From Shinisaurus crocodilurus (Eukaryota > Chordata > Lepidosauria > Squamata > Shinisauridae), in the NCBI GenBank assembly GCA_021292165.1, contig CM037879.1, positions 21,475,525 to 21,539,524 of the forward strand: a DNA stretch of 64,000 nt, in the 5' to 3' direction. This document shows, one piece after another, positions 1-15,215 of this stretch (position 1 is the first letter of the stretch; each line of letters starts with the position of its first letter). The position numbers and the translations under genes are program-made. The notes below the pieces were generated by a model. It had not been told where the DNA came from. It saw only the letters and a list, made by a program, of their open reading frames with translations, and did no database searches.

Positions 1-263
1 GAATAGCCTCCAAATAAGAGCCTAGTTACTTCACTGGCATATCCCTCGTCTTGACTGAAGGCTTAAGAACTCTTTGCCCTAAAGAAAGTTTTCACAGCAA
101 GATCTCCCCTTTTTACTTCCTTCCTTCAGCCCTGACTGCACCCACAGCCTACCCACATGATCCCTCTGAAGGTCATGCGACCAGGTCATGCGACATGCTG
201 GTAGGTCTGTTTGCCACCCTGCGACCTTACGCTTCCTACCTGCTCGGTCCGTTCTTTCTATCA

Positions 264-4227
<3,964 letters not shown>

Positions 4228-4251
4228 CGTCTTTCAGCTACAACCCCCCAC

Positions 4252-5212
4252 CTAAGGAAGGAAGGAAAGAGAAAGGGTAGAGCTTTAGACAGCACTGCCT
4301 CACTGGGACAAGGCAGGGCCTGAAACATTAAAAAGGCAACAACGGCACATAAGTGATCCCATGGAGAGAGTGGTCTTATTCCCACTCAAGGAGGGCAGGA
4401 AATGCCCACAATACACTGGGGCTCAATGTCCTTGCAGAAAGAGCCAATACGGATCAAAGATGTCACCAGCAGGAGCACACAGGGGTAAAGACAGCGTTTA
4501 CGTCAAAGCTCACATTCTCCCACCGCCCACACACCCTGGGGAATTGAGAAAGCTGATTTAGCTGCCATTTAAGAGCACAGGAGGAATTGCAATGAGCCCA
4601 CCTTCTGCCCAGAGGTCACAAAGATTCAGCAAAGAACAGACTGAAATAAGGGCAAATAGTTCTAGGGTAGTAACGGAAAGAGAAAGAAAAAAAATCTTGG
4701 GGCTGTTTTTATTTCTCCCCACAACAGAAAACTCTCTAGCTCAAGAAATGCAAGTGCAGCTTACAGACATCTTGAAGAAGAAAATGCTTTGATGGCCAGA
4801 TCCTGGGCCCAGCTCTAGAGGCAGAAAACAACCTGGACTGACTCGCAGAATCGAGGGAGATTCTGGAGCAAATGCAAAGGGACAAAGAAAATAAGGTGGC
4901 AGTTAATCGCTCAGCTCCACCCATCATGCCTAGCAATAAAGTCTTCCTAACTTCCTATTCTGGACTCCATCAAGACACCCATTATGCATTCTTTTCTTCC
5001 CTGTCTATGGTGGAGTTTCCCCCAGGATATAACTATTGGAATGCACCATATAAATACTAGGTATTACTATACAGGTGAGAGGAGAGAAGGAACCATCGCT
5101 AATGTACCCTTGAGACTTGAAGCGTGCTGGGAGTGGAGCAGAACAAACAAGTTGGAAACATACTGTTTACCAATGAAAGCTGCCAGCTCTCTCTCTCTCT
5201 CACACACAAAAT

Positions 5213-5213
<1 letters not shown>
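4252..5213 (-). other. KLC4 5' intron, nothing recognised
   Basis: Begins with the branch and pyrimidine tract of the first coding exon's acceptor. No coding or repeat homology recognised to the microsatellite at 5214. Confidence 0.5.

Positions 5214-5266
<53 letters not shown>
5214..5266. repeat. (CA)n-(TA)n microsatellite
   Basis: A CA run passes directly into a TA run; seen directly. Preceded by a CT run. Confidence 0.97.
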
Positions 5267-5578
5267 TAGCCAGTAGTGCAAACTTAAGTGCATGTTTGCC
5301 CCCAAAGAGAAGGTTACAGATTCTGCAGAGGCAAGATTTCCTCCAACTCTAACAGATCTGTTCCCTATTTCTTGTCGTTAGAACTGCAGGATCCCATTTC
5401 TGCTCCCCTGCCAAGCAATTACCTGGCTCAGCTTTCTGAAAGATGTGCACGGCAGCGATATGTGCCATTCACTGCTCTGCCCCAGACGCCTCCATAAAAG
5501 GCCCCCTCCTGCTGCCCAAAGCCCCCTTGCTCCAGGGCTCAACCTGCACCCCAGAGGCATCAGGCAAGAGGGGCTTAC

Positions 5579-5785
5579 CTCCCATCAGCAGCTGGAGCAG
5601 CCTGCCGCAGATACAAAAGGCAAGCGAGACAGCCTGGGCTCACGTGACCCCGGCTGGCAGGAGGCCGAGCTCTTACGCTAGCCAGAGAAGGAGGGAAAAG
5701 GAGAAGAGGGAGGAAGCCACCAGCAAATCGGCCTTTGTTCTCGGGCAGTCTCACCTCTGTGTGTTCAGGGCTCTTTGCTAGGCAA
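5579..5785 (-). promoter_or_regulatory. Candidate alternative KLC4 first exon and promoter
   Basis: GC-richer stretch on the minus strand ending in a good donor (GGGAG then GTAAGCC, boundary at 5579/5578). A GTCACGTGA E-box-like site lies at about 5639-5647. It is upstream of the first coding exon, so it could be a 5' noncoding exon of KLC4. No transcript evidence; inference only. Confidence 0.35.
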
Positions 5786-6099
5786 CGGTGCACCTCCCTG
5801 TGTTTACGGAGCCCAACAGAAGGTCCCAGTCAACTCCATACCCCTGGTCAGAACAAGGGGAGTCTCTCAGCACAGCTGCCAACTGCTGCTCCCAAGGTGG
5901 CAAGCCTGTCTCTCAAGCCCAGGTACCTTCCCACTCCCAGGCCACAAAGGCAGAACAAAGAGGCGGACAGCAGCAATCAATAAGGAAGCCGAAGAAGGGT
6001 TGGGTGCTCCAGCTTCCTCTTCCCAAGACAGAAAGGGGGAGAGAGAGATGCTCTGACTCCAACAGAGGGAGGGAGGATGACAGGAGTTAACCCCAGCAG

Positions 6100-7000
6100 G
6101 GTGACCCAGGGTCTGGGATGCATTCATCAGTGGCAGGGTAGCATGGATTTTTGCAGAAAGCTTGTGGGGAAAAGAGAGAAACTGGCTCTATGTGCTAAGG
6201 TGGGGAGTTTGGGAATCAGGCGTCCCTTTTAAAAAGGGAAGGGTTGATTTACCCCAAATAAGGTGACCCTCCTAATTTCAGAACCACAGCACGTCCAGCA
6301 CCACAGGACACACACCCCACATCTTAACATAGTCTCTTATATTCTATAGTACTGGGAAGCTACTTGGGGGGATGGGGTGAGGTAGGGGGGCAGAGCTTTC
6401 TAACCTGAGTTTCCAACAACGTCAAAACAAAGCACTTTCATTTCACTCAATGACGACCTGGTTGCAATGACGTTAGAAGGAGCCAAAATGACACTGCAGC
6501 TTAACAGGGTTGTGGATTGCGTGGATTGGTTTTTTCTACTATGTCTAAGGCAAAAAGGGGCTCTCAGCAGACTTACCGTGAAAATATGGGCAACGTGTAA
6601 GTGTGTGTGTGCGTGCACGCGTGCGCATGTGTGAAATTGGTAGTTCAACTTTTTCCCATAAAGAGAGCCAATATGGTCACAAAACTAATTCACAAAACCA
6701 ACAGGTAAAATAAAATAATAATACAACAAACAAATAAAACAAACCAGGAAAAACAAGAAGACTAGAGTGAACTGAAATATCATCAAGTAATCACATCAAA
6801 TGGCTGTCTATATACAAAGACATATAGTGTGCCTAACCAGAAGACTGCAACACCTGGCTTGGGCAGGCTCTCTTTGGGAGGATGTTCCAGAGCCATTGGG
6901 CCACAACCAAGGGGGCTCTGCTGTCTGTGCGCCCTTGGCATTTTCATCAGTTGGGCAGATGGAACCTATCGCAAGACATCTCCTATAGGTAAATAAATAA

Positions 7001-7001
<1 letters not shown>
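6100..7001. other. Noncoding, probable KLC4 first intron
   Basis: No gene or repeat family recognised; contains a GTGTGCGTGCACGCGTGCGC alternating purine-pyrimidine stretch near 6603-6625. Confidence 0.45.
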
Positions 7002-7043
<42 letters not shown>

Positions 7044-7058
7044 CGTGCGTGTGTGTGT
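7002..7058. repeat. (GT)n microsatellite
   Basis: Long GT run with GC interruptions, seen directly. Confidence 0.97.
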
Positions 7059-8861
7059 TTACCTAAGAAGGGAAGGTACTATGCTGATACTCAGGTACAA
7101 GGAAGGTACCCAAGGAGACGACATGAAGGTAAGAGCCAAAGCAAGAAACAAAGAAGTAACCCCAGACCCTCAGGTATGAGTGCTATAAGACAGAGGTGTA
7201 CAGAAGACATTTTAAATGGGGACATAAGATTCCAAACCCACCCCCACCCCACTTCTAACTGTACCAAATGATTTCTCAGATTTTTGTAATGGCTTTTCAG
7301 AAACTTCTCTCCTCCTCCTACCCACCCCATGACAACACTTTCTGCACCTCATCCTCCACCATGGGTATTCATCTACGCAACCACACCTCTTGCCCTGCCT
7401 GTTCCACAGACCTGTTGCAGTTCTTCCATCCCTGCCCAATATCCCAGCACCCAATTTCTCTTTTCACGTCCTCCCCTTCAGAAACAAGACATTTGATTTT
7501 TCAAATAATTCCCAACTATCCCACAATTTTGGAAGCTATTGCAAGAAACCCCCAAGCCCCCCAGGGATACCAAGAAAACCCATTGTGGTTTCTGTGCTGA
7601 ACCATGAACAGTTTCTATGGAACTAATAAGTTTGTCTAGTTCTCCTAGCAGCTCCTGCAGGAAGTTCTACCATGTGGGCCCAGAATATCAAGCACAACAA
7701 GATCCACCAGTCAGAAAGGCAGTGCAAAGTCCCAGGGAACTTTGCACTGCCATCATAAACCTCCACGGGTCGAGGAAGGATTGGTAGCCAAGTACAAGAG
7801 CATCATAAACCTCCGCGGGTCAAGTAAGGATCAGTAGCCAAGTACAAGAGCAGCAGCCTGGGAATCCCTTCATCCCCCACTAAGCCAAAGCCATCCTCAC
7901 AGGAGCTCCTCCCTCTTTCCTGTCCAGCCGCCATGACTGCAAACAATACTTCCATCATGCTGTCCACGATGTAATTAAAGAATTCCATGAAAGGCATATC
8001 TGCAGTTTTCTTGCATACATAATATAGCTGCAGAAGCTGGGCCCAGGGCAGAGGGAGGAGGGAAGGGAGGGGTCGCTTTCAGAATTAGCAAAATCTGAGC
8101 ATACAATTCACAGGAGCTTCCCACCCCCACCCCACCAGGTCCCTCCAATGATCATCAATGCTGCGCTAAAGCACAGCACAGAACTCCACAGTCCAAACAT
8201 CTTCCACCAATGGGTGCTTTACTCACGGGGCTAACATCAACCACGTGTCCATGAGAAACTGATTTTCAGCAGAAGTGTGGCGTGCATTAACCCTGCTTCT
8301 CACAGTTCCGATCCTGACTGTCCCCCCCAACAGCTGATATTTCAAGATTTAATTTTTAAAAAACATGCATGTGAGATGCTTAGATGCATTTAATGTCCCG
8401 TTTAGTTTGGCCCCAACGATGCTAGAGCCCTGGAGCTTCCTGCCCCAGCCCACAGCTCGACTGTTCTGGTGAGGCAGTGGGCAGGAGCAGAAGAATTCTG
8501 CTGATGCATTATTTGTTGCAGCCATTCCAGATATTGCTGCCAATGTGTTTTGAAACATCAGCGTCAAAATATTGGCATAAGCCTGCCAGGCAAGATAGCG
8601 GGGGTGAGGGTGGGAGAGGCTTACTCTGCCAACATCTTGCTTGTAGCTTTGAGGACAATCTAAACCTGAAGCACAGCCGCAAGCTTGAGCCTGCTCAGGG
8701 GATCAAGCTGCGGCCACAACAGAAGGCCTTTGAAGGGCCAAAGGATCCTGCCTTCTGTTTTATCCTGTTTGGAATCAGAATTTTTTCTAAAAAAGAAAAA
8801 AAAATATTCCCATGAACTCAAGACTTTAATGGCCACTCACCAAATTACTTTTGAACAGGGT
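7059..8861. other. Noncoding, nothing recognised
   Basis: Contains a local near-repeat (bases about 7752-7790 and 7801-7850 both contain CATCATAAACCTCC and AGTACAAGAG). No gene or known repeat family recognised. Confidence 0.4.
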
Positions 8862-9187
8862 TATTGAACCTTTTTCAGCCTCAGGATTGAATCCCATGTT
8901 GGAGAAGCTCGGGGGGGGGGGGGGGCTGCGGCTGCATTCCAGTAGTGGGTAAGGGAAAGGCAAAGGGGACAGGGCCAAAAATGCAAAACAAGAAAAGAAA
9001 AGAAACATATTGTAGCTTAAAGCTCAATGCCTCAGGAGAGGCATTTCAACATTTTAGAATGGGGGAAAACTGCACAAAGTCAGGAAAGCACCAAATGATC
9101 AGTGGTAGAGGGAAAGGGGGCATGGCCATCTGGGCAACCCCAGGCGGGCCAGATTTGATCCCCTGGCCTGAGGTTCTGCATCCCTGT
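8862..9187 (-). mobile_element. hAT-like noncoding element, CAGGGGTGCA type, reverse copy
   Basis: Reverse copy of the family seen at 16443-16747: shared internal blocks include GCATTCCAGTAGTGGGTAAG, TAGCTTAAAGCTC, ACTGCACAAAG and GGCCTGAGGTTCTGCATCCC. A G run of 15 (8911-8925) has expanded inside it. Confidence 0.6.
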
Positions 9188-9593
9188 ATTTAGAAGACAG
9201 TGGTCTGGGATGGGGAGAGCTGTCCACACCTTTCTCCCATACGCTTATTACTAGCTGCTTGAGCCCTGTTGGACCTATCGGGCAGGGCAAGATGGTCCAG
9301 CCCAGGTGGCAGATTTTTAGGGGTACCTTTAGAAAGGATAGCATATTATCAATTATTTAGTGTGTTATCATTATGTCCCTCACCCAATTAAAGTCATGTA
9401 TGGTCAATCACAGGAAATAAATGATGCAATCAATTAAATTTGCATGAACTTGAGCATGACTAAAATAGTATTGAAGGGGGAAAACTGCACTGTTTTTAAC
9501 ATGCAGCAGGCATCTTCTTAGAAGAGGCATTCCTTCCCATGTCACAGCAAAGAGGGAATGCCTCTTCTAACACAGTGACTTTAAAAAAAATGT

Positions 9594-9674
9594 GTTGCTG
9601 GCTATGCTGGCTGGGGGATGCTGGGAGTTTTAGGCCAACACATCTGGGGGGCACCAGGCTGGGGAAGGCTGACA
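9594..9674 (-). repeat. Half copy of palindromic hAT-like repeat
   Basis: GCTGGGAGTTTTAGGCCAAC and CATCTGGGGGGCACCAGGCT match the right arm of the foldback family seen intact elsewhere in the window. Confidence 0.6.
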
Positions 9675-9726
9675 TAAGCCAAGGTAAGCAGTACAGTACT
9701 GCCCAATCACAGTTGAACACCCTTAA

Positions 9727-9888
9727 GCCTGTGGCTCATGCTGGCTCAGCTTGTCTGAGTGTGGAAAGCTAAGCAGGGTCAGGCCTGGTTATTACTTGGA
9801 TGGGAGACCCCTCCTCTAGTTTCCTGCATTGAGCAGGGGGTTGGACTCAATGGCCTTGTAGGCCCCTTCCAACTCTATGATCTATGAA
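9727..9888 (+). repeat. 5S rRNA-derived SINE with CR1-like tail, copy A
   Basis: The first ~90 bases resemble vertebrate 5S rRNA, including GGAAAGCTAAGCAGGGTCAG (box A region), GGCCTGG and ACTTGGATGGGAGACC (box C), i.e. the internal RNA polymerase III promoter. The last ~65 bases (GAGCAGGGGGTTGGACTCAA to CTCTATGATCTATGAA) resemble the 3' end of CR1 LINEs. Copies B (25873) and C (45036) have the same junction and the same short deletion in the 5S head. It is not a functional 5S gene: the 3' third of 5S is replaced and no T-run terminator follows box C. Confidence 0.8.
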
Positions 9889-11391
9889 GTGCCCGTGAAC
9901 ACCCCATGATTCCTTGGACAACCAATTTCATGTTGTGGGGGGCGGGGCGGAAGAAGCCCTCTATTTACTAAAGGGAGAACCCAGATATTCTGACACTTAT
10001 CTAACACCCACCTTCTTCCTATCTCAGAAGTCTGCCAAGTTTGCATAAATACTTAGGGGAGAACAGCGGAATAGCAGGGCAGACAGTCACCTGCCATCTT
10101 TAAATGGTCTTGTCACAGCAGTATTGTGGCCATTCAGTAATGCCTGCAGAACGCTCACTCATATCCTGTGAGTCATGAGTTCATCAGTACGTACTTACTG
10201 CTACAAAGATAACAGGAGTTGCTATATAAGTCTGTGCCCCAAGGCTAGAAACTTCCAGGGCTGAGTCATAACAATGAGGTGCAGGATAGATGGGAGAAAA
10301 AGGCATGCTCAACAGGGTTCTACAGAAGTAGATGCCTCCTAACCATTCCTGTGTTGTTTTCTTGCCCCTGATGCTTCTAGATATATTCTGACTGGGGAAG
10401 AAGAATTGTCAAAGCAAGTGCTTGTGGAGAACCAGTAGGGTGTACATTAGAGGTCTAATGAAGTACGCAGAGCTCTTCAGATATCTCTTACTGGATGGAA
10501 GGGATCAGCATCTCAGGGTTAGAGAGGAGGCAGGAGACACAGGGAGTGTGTTCTAATGCGGACCAAAACAAAACACAAAAATTGCCCATGAACAAACCAC
10601 AGCACTTCTAGATCTGCACCACAGTTTGGAATGCACAACTGCTGCCTCCAACTCTTCTGTCTGGCTCAAATAAATATGGAAGGAGAGTGGGTTGGAGAGG
10701 TGATGGAAGGCTTCTGTAAAGATACCCGTTTCCTTTCCTCAATTTTCAGCTTTCAGAGGTCTTTGAAACCAGTAATTGCCAAACTGTGTTCTGCGAAAAA
10801 GCTGCTATGTGCTGCAAGTTGCTGCAACACAACATAGTTGAAGGCTTGTGCAAGACCAAAGCACCCACCCATATAGGGGAGGCTGCCTGTGGCATTTACT
10901 CATGATCCACTGCTCTGGCCTTGCCTCCTTCCAGTCAGCTCCTCTAAGGTTGGGCAATTCTGTTGTATCTCTGCATCATGAGTGACTGGATACTTGCCAG
11001 TCCCCAATGGAGGTTGCCCACTGCATCTCTGTACACATCAGTGCTCTGGGCATGACTCATCTCATTCAGGAGGCATGTTCAGAGCAGTGACACATAGAAA
11101 TGCAAGGGGCTGGCTCCTCTGAGGGCAAGTCATTCTTACTCTTACACCCAATAAGCTTTACAATTGGAGTCTGCAAGTGTGATATGCGCTGCAACAAAAC
11201 ATGCTACAAGAAGTTTGAAAAACATGCTCTAGTGTTAAAAGGAAAACATGCAGGCGGCATTCCAGCCTACTGCTCAGTAAGGAACATTGTTAATTTTGTT
11301 ACTTAATACAGTTAAGAAATTCAAGACTGACTAGTTACATCGACCTTGTAAGTAAGCCTACCAAAAATATTGCTAGCCTGTAAAATGTTTT
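9889..11391. other. Noncoding, nothing recognised
   Basis: No gene or known repeat recognised in this stretch of probable KLC4 intron or upstream DNA. Confidence 0.4.
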
Positions 11392-11512
11392 ACTAGCCTG
11401 CTAAGAGGCTAGCAGCTAGCCTGCATTTCCATGCTGGCTGGAGAAGAGAGGAAGCCCCCCATCTCCATGGATAGAATGGAAATGCAGGCTACCAGCTTCT
11501 TAGCAGGCTAGT
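11392..11512. repeat. Inverted repeat, ~37-base arms
   Basis: Arms begin ACTAGCCTGCTAAGAGGCTA and, on the other strand, ACTAGCCTGCTAAGAAGCTG; both continue to GCCTGCATTTCCA. A tract of A follows. Looks like a small foldback element; no target duplication seen. Confidence 0.6.
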
Positions 11513-12320
11513 TAAAAAAAAAAAAAGACTTCTACCAAGCAGCCTGGTGAAGGAGAAACAGAGCAATCCATCCCTCCTCCATCAGTCCACTGTGTTTCTG
11601 CAACAGTCACAGAGAAAGAGACTTTCCTTCCTCTGTGGCCAGCATGGAAACCAAGTGGGCTGGCGAAGGAAGGATGGAGCTCGCATGTTTGCATGGAATT
11701 CCTGGTTGCCGCAGACAAGCTGTTAAATAAAGGCTAGGCAGCACAACCATGAGATCCATAGCTAAGAGCCTATTGGCTCATCTGATCAATACAATAGTTA
11801 AAGGAAGGCACTTGGATTAATTTGGTTCAACTGAAGCAAAACAAACAAAGTGTTAGTCCAGTTTAACTGGATTATGGGTTGCATTCTCTGCACACACATT
11901 TGATCCTAATGGACTGAATCTGCTAATAGCTTGTGCTACTAGGGAAAAGATGGGCCAGATGGCAGAACTACTACATTCTTCTATTTTACAGGTCCCTTCC
12001 GTGATTTACTTATTAGCCCAACAAAATAATGCAGCGTCTGAATCAACCAAACCAGTTTCCTTATTCAGAGGGTTCAGCTGCACTTTGCTCACTTGACCGT
12101 GCAGATAATAGTGCTGCTTTGGCCAATTGTTTCCCTTTGGCTACTCATGCACTATTCACTCCTCAACAAGACTCAGTGCCAAGACCAACAAGTACTCAAA
12201 AGGGTTTTGTACATGGCAACATCAAGTAAGAGTTCCTTCTAAAGAAGGCAATGATTAAACATGAGCCTACTGTGGCTTCAGAACACACTGCACTCCAAAA
12301 TGAGGCTAAGGATGCAACTG

Positions 12321-12388
12321 TAATTAGACAGAAAAATGCTGGGAGTTGTAGGACTTTCTGTCTAAACATGCATAGGATTGCTCCCTAA
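12321..12388 (+). mobile_element. Truncated Harbinger-like MITE
   Basis: The right end CTAAACATGCATAGGATTGC plus TCCC followed by TAA matches the right end of the elements at 22043, 27844 and 59614; the left terminal inverted repeat is missing. Confidence 0.5.
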
Positions 12389-12487
12389 TGCTTCTTACAC
12401 CTCTCTCATACATGGCCTCTCAACATGGTGGCTGGTAAGAGTTGTAGTTCAATATATCTGGATGGCACCGGGATCCTCTTAAGGACA

Positions 12488-12595
12488 CAGGAGGAAGCTC
12501 CCTTATACCAAGTGAGACCATTGGCCAACCTAGCTAAGTATTGTCTCTGACTGGATGAGCAGACTCTCAGACCTCTCTGGGGCCTCGTGCCCAGC
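12488..12595 (-). repeat. tRNA-Ala SINE 3' tail fragment
   Basis: GGAAGCTCCCTTATACCAAG and GAGACCATTGG are the reverse of the tail that follows the tRNA-Ala-like head at 43173. The head is missing here. Confidence 0.45.
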
Positions 12596-13259
12596 CCTAC
12601 GTTGAGATGACCAGATGCAGCGAAACCAGAATGTCACTGCCAATGCAAAGCAGGTGCCTATCACTAGATACTTACAGTTCTTCGCCGCACACATTGTGGC
12701 ATAAATCTACAGAATGCATTTTAATAGGAACAATGACTGGAATGTTTTTTCTGAAGAGTATATCACATTTCTCTCTTTGAATAAAGATGCACTGAGAATG
12801 CATGACTGTAAAGCTGGCAAGAACAGTTGCCCCACTGATCTCCTGCATGACTGCTCTCACAACTGGGAGTACGGAGGAGTATCAGCAGTTTGCCCCCCTT
12901 TTCTGTAAGATAGCAGCAGCCTTCTATTATGCCAAGGACCACGGCTCACAATATGGTTTGAAACTGGCATGGCATGGGCAGTTTGAGAATGCGCTGCGGT
13001 GAGGCTTTAGGGCACTGCTCCAGAGCTACAGGCCCAGTTTATACAGTTAGCAGCAGTGAGTGGTCAAGCTTTGCTTGAACTGTACCACTTCAGACTGCAG
13101 GTGGAGGATGCCATGTATTCGAGTGCTTCCCCACTGGGGCAGAAAAAAATCCTCGCATATAGAAAAAACAACAAATCAGGCAGAACCAGGGTTGCAATGA
13201 TTTAGATCAGAATAAAAGGTGCATGGAACATGAGATGGGGCCTGGCGTCTAGAAGTCTG

Positions 13260-14155
13260 GAGGAGCCAGGCTGAGGGCATTCATATGCAGATAGTTCAAG
13301 CCATGACTCACAGTTCCCTTTCCCCTGCCTGGCCAGTTCCCTCCCCCCTGCCTGGCCAGGTGAAGTTCAAATTGATTGGCTGAAGCAAGAAGGTTACAGA
13401 AGAGGGGAGGGGGAAGAGCTATTTCTCCACGTGTAAGCCTTTGTTCTTGGTCAGTCTTGGTCTTAGTCTTTTGGGTGCCTGCCTGGCGGTTGGAGCCATG
13501 GCAGGCCAGCAAGGGGCCCGAGCCTTTAGGGCCCCCCCCCCTCAAGAATCGACCCCAGGCAGCCTCTGGTAAAATTGGCTGGTTTGAAGGACTGGTGAAA
13601 GCAAGCCTTGTAAGAGTTTACCCATCTTGGACCTTCGGGTAGGTGTGGTAATTCTCTATCGGGCGGCAAGGCTGTGCTGGATCTAACCCTTTGAAGAAGA
13701 CACCCTCAGGTAACATAGTGTGTGCTTGAGAGATTTTAAGGAATCAGGTTTTGTTATTTTGCAGCTTTACTGTGTACTAAAGTGTTTCTCTATTTTGTGT
13801 GCTTCTCTTATTTGCCTAATCTTGTTGTAAGATGCTACCAGAAATAAACCTTGTCTTGGTTTCACCCCAAATGGGTTTTGTAGTACTCTGTTGGTTCAGT
13901 ATCTAAATCCAGGTTACAGAATTGAAGGCGAGTCCCTGAACAGAGATTCAAGTAGGGTTGCAGACAGCTGAGGCTGGCAATCTGGTACCTTGAGATCTCT
14001 GGGGGTCTTGGTTCCTTTGCCAGCAGGCAAGGGTGGGGTAGTGGCGGGTCAGCCAGCCCCCCCTTCCGGGCCACATGGTGGCAAGTGCTGGGTTTCCTTT
14101 TGCAGGGAGGAAAGGGTGGAGGTCTGGCGGGCCAGCCCGCCCCCCCTCTTCCTCC
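13260..14155 (+). repeat. LTR-like dispersed repeat, copy 1
   Basis: Matches 23300-24022 across several hundred bases, including CCCATCTTGGACCTTCGGGT, CCCTCAGGTAACA, CAGCTTTACTGTGTACTAAA and CAGACAGCTGAGGCTGGCAA. AATAAA at 13843-13848, downstream of a T-rich stretch, suggests an LTR R region. Not classified to a family. Confidence 0.5.
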
Positions 14156-14164
14156 ACAGAATGA

Positions 14165-14410
14165 TTTAAATCATTGAATAAATCATTGATTAAATCATCA
14201 ATAAACATCGACTTTTTGCAAAAAATCATGATTTTTTGCAACCCTGTCATGTAGGTAGCCTAGTAACCGATAATCCTGGTAATGTTAAAAAAGACAAAAA
14301 GAGGAACGTGTTTTCTCTATAATTTGGTGTTCTTAACTATTAAGTGTAAGCTATTTGTACATGTACATCGATTTTTTTTGCAAAAAATCATGATTTTTTT
14401 GCAACCCTGG
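14165..14410. repeat. Repeated CATCGA/ATCATGATTTTTTGCAACCC motif
   Basis: The string CAAAAAATCATGATTTTTT, followed by TGCAACCCTG, occurs at about 14217-14246 and again at 14380-14410, each after an ACATCGA motif; this may be two ends or two copies of a small AT-rich element. Confidence 0.45.
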
Positions 14411-14956
14411 GCAGAACTGACCAGCTCAGCATTCTCCCTCACATACGGTACTAATTTTCTATGTGCAAGGAGTGCTTTGGTGGAGGAGCACTGAAACAAG
14501 CAATTCCCCACCTAGAAGCATAATGTGGTACAGTCCAGGAAAAACAACAACTTGATTCCACTTTGTGTATACATTGGCTTAGAGAGGAGCACCTTTCAGA
14601 TGCTGTAATTACCAGGCTTTCATACTGTCTAAATTGTTCTACAAAACATCCAGTCTGACTGTACGTGTAAGTCATGAAGTGCCACGTGAGAAGAGGGGCT
14701 GACTCCCAAGGACAAAAGCATCACTTGACACTTGACAGACGAGTGAAATATTAGATTTTGCCTTCATCTCTTTAAACAGCTACTGCTACCAAGGTTGATG
14801 GATTTCAGCTTCACACAGTGACTATGATTGGCCTTTGCAGGATTTCATGAGTGCTGCTCCATCCTTGCCTCTGATGGATTAGGATCTTGCCTATGGAAGT
14901 TTATGAGACGGTATGTGTCAGTCTTTTAAGGTCTCACAATATGTGTTCCTTTAAAA

Positions 14957-14983
14957 ACAACAACAACAACAACAACAACAACA
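14957..14983. repeat. (AAC)n microsatellite
   Basis: Nine AAC units, seen directly. Confidence 0.95.
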
Positions 14984-15061
14984 CTCCTACAACTATTTCT
15001 CCTTAGGACCCTAAGTCTGCAACATGCTTTACCATTTTTATTATGTTTGCCTACCTCACAA

Positions 15062-15215
15062 TTCTGCAAGGATGTTCCCATTTGACAAATGGGGAATTGA
15101 GGCGGAGAAACAACAACTTGCCCAAGGCCTCACAAGGTCTGCGGCAGAGGTGGGACATGAATCCAAGCCTTCCAGACTCAAATCAAACCCTCCCTCTATT
15201 GAGGGAGGCCTTCAG
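15062..15215 (-). repeat. MIR-like ancient SINE
   Basis: CATTTGACAAATGGGGAATT, GAGGCGGAGAAAC, ACTTGCCCAAGG and GCAGAGGTGGGACATGAATC follow the order of the complement of the MIR core-SINE consensus as I know it (fraction of matches clearly below that of the younger SINEs here). Confidence 0.6.

Noticed and set aside
5099..5352. Open frame with runs of H, T, I and Y
   Set aside because: It is translated microsatellite (CA and TA runs), not a protein.
9727..9830. A functional 5S rRNA gene
   Set aside because: The 3' third of 5S is replaced by CR1-like sequence, the head has a shared deletion, and there is no T-run terminator; three dispersed copies have the same fusion.
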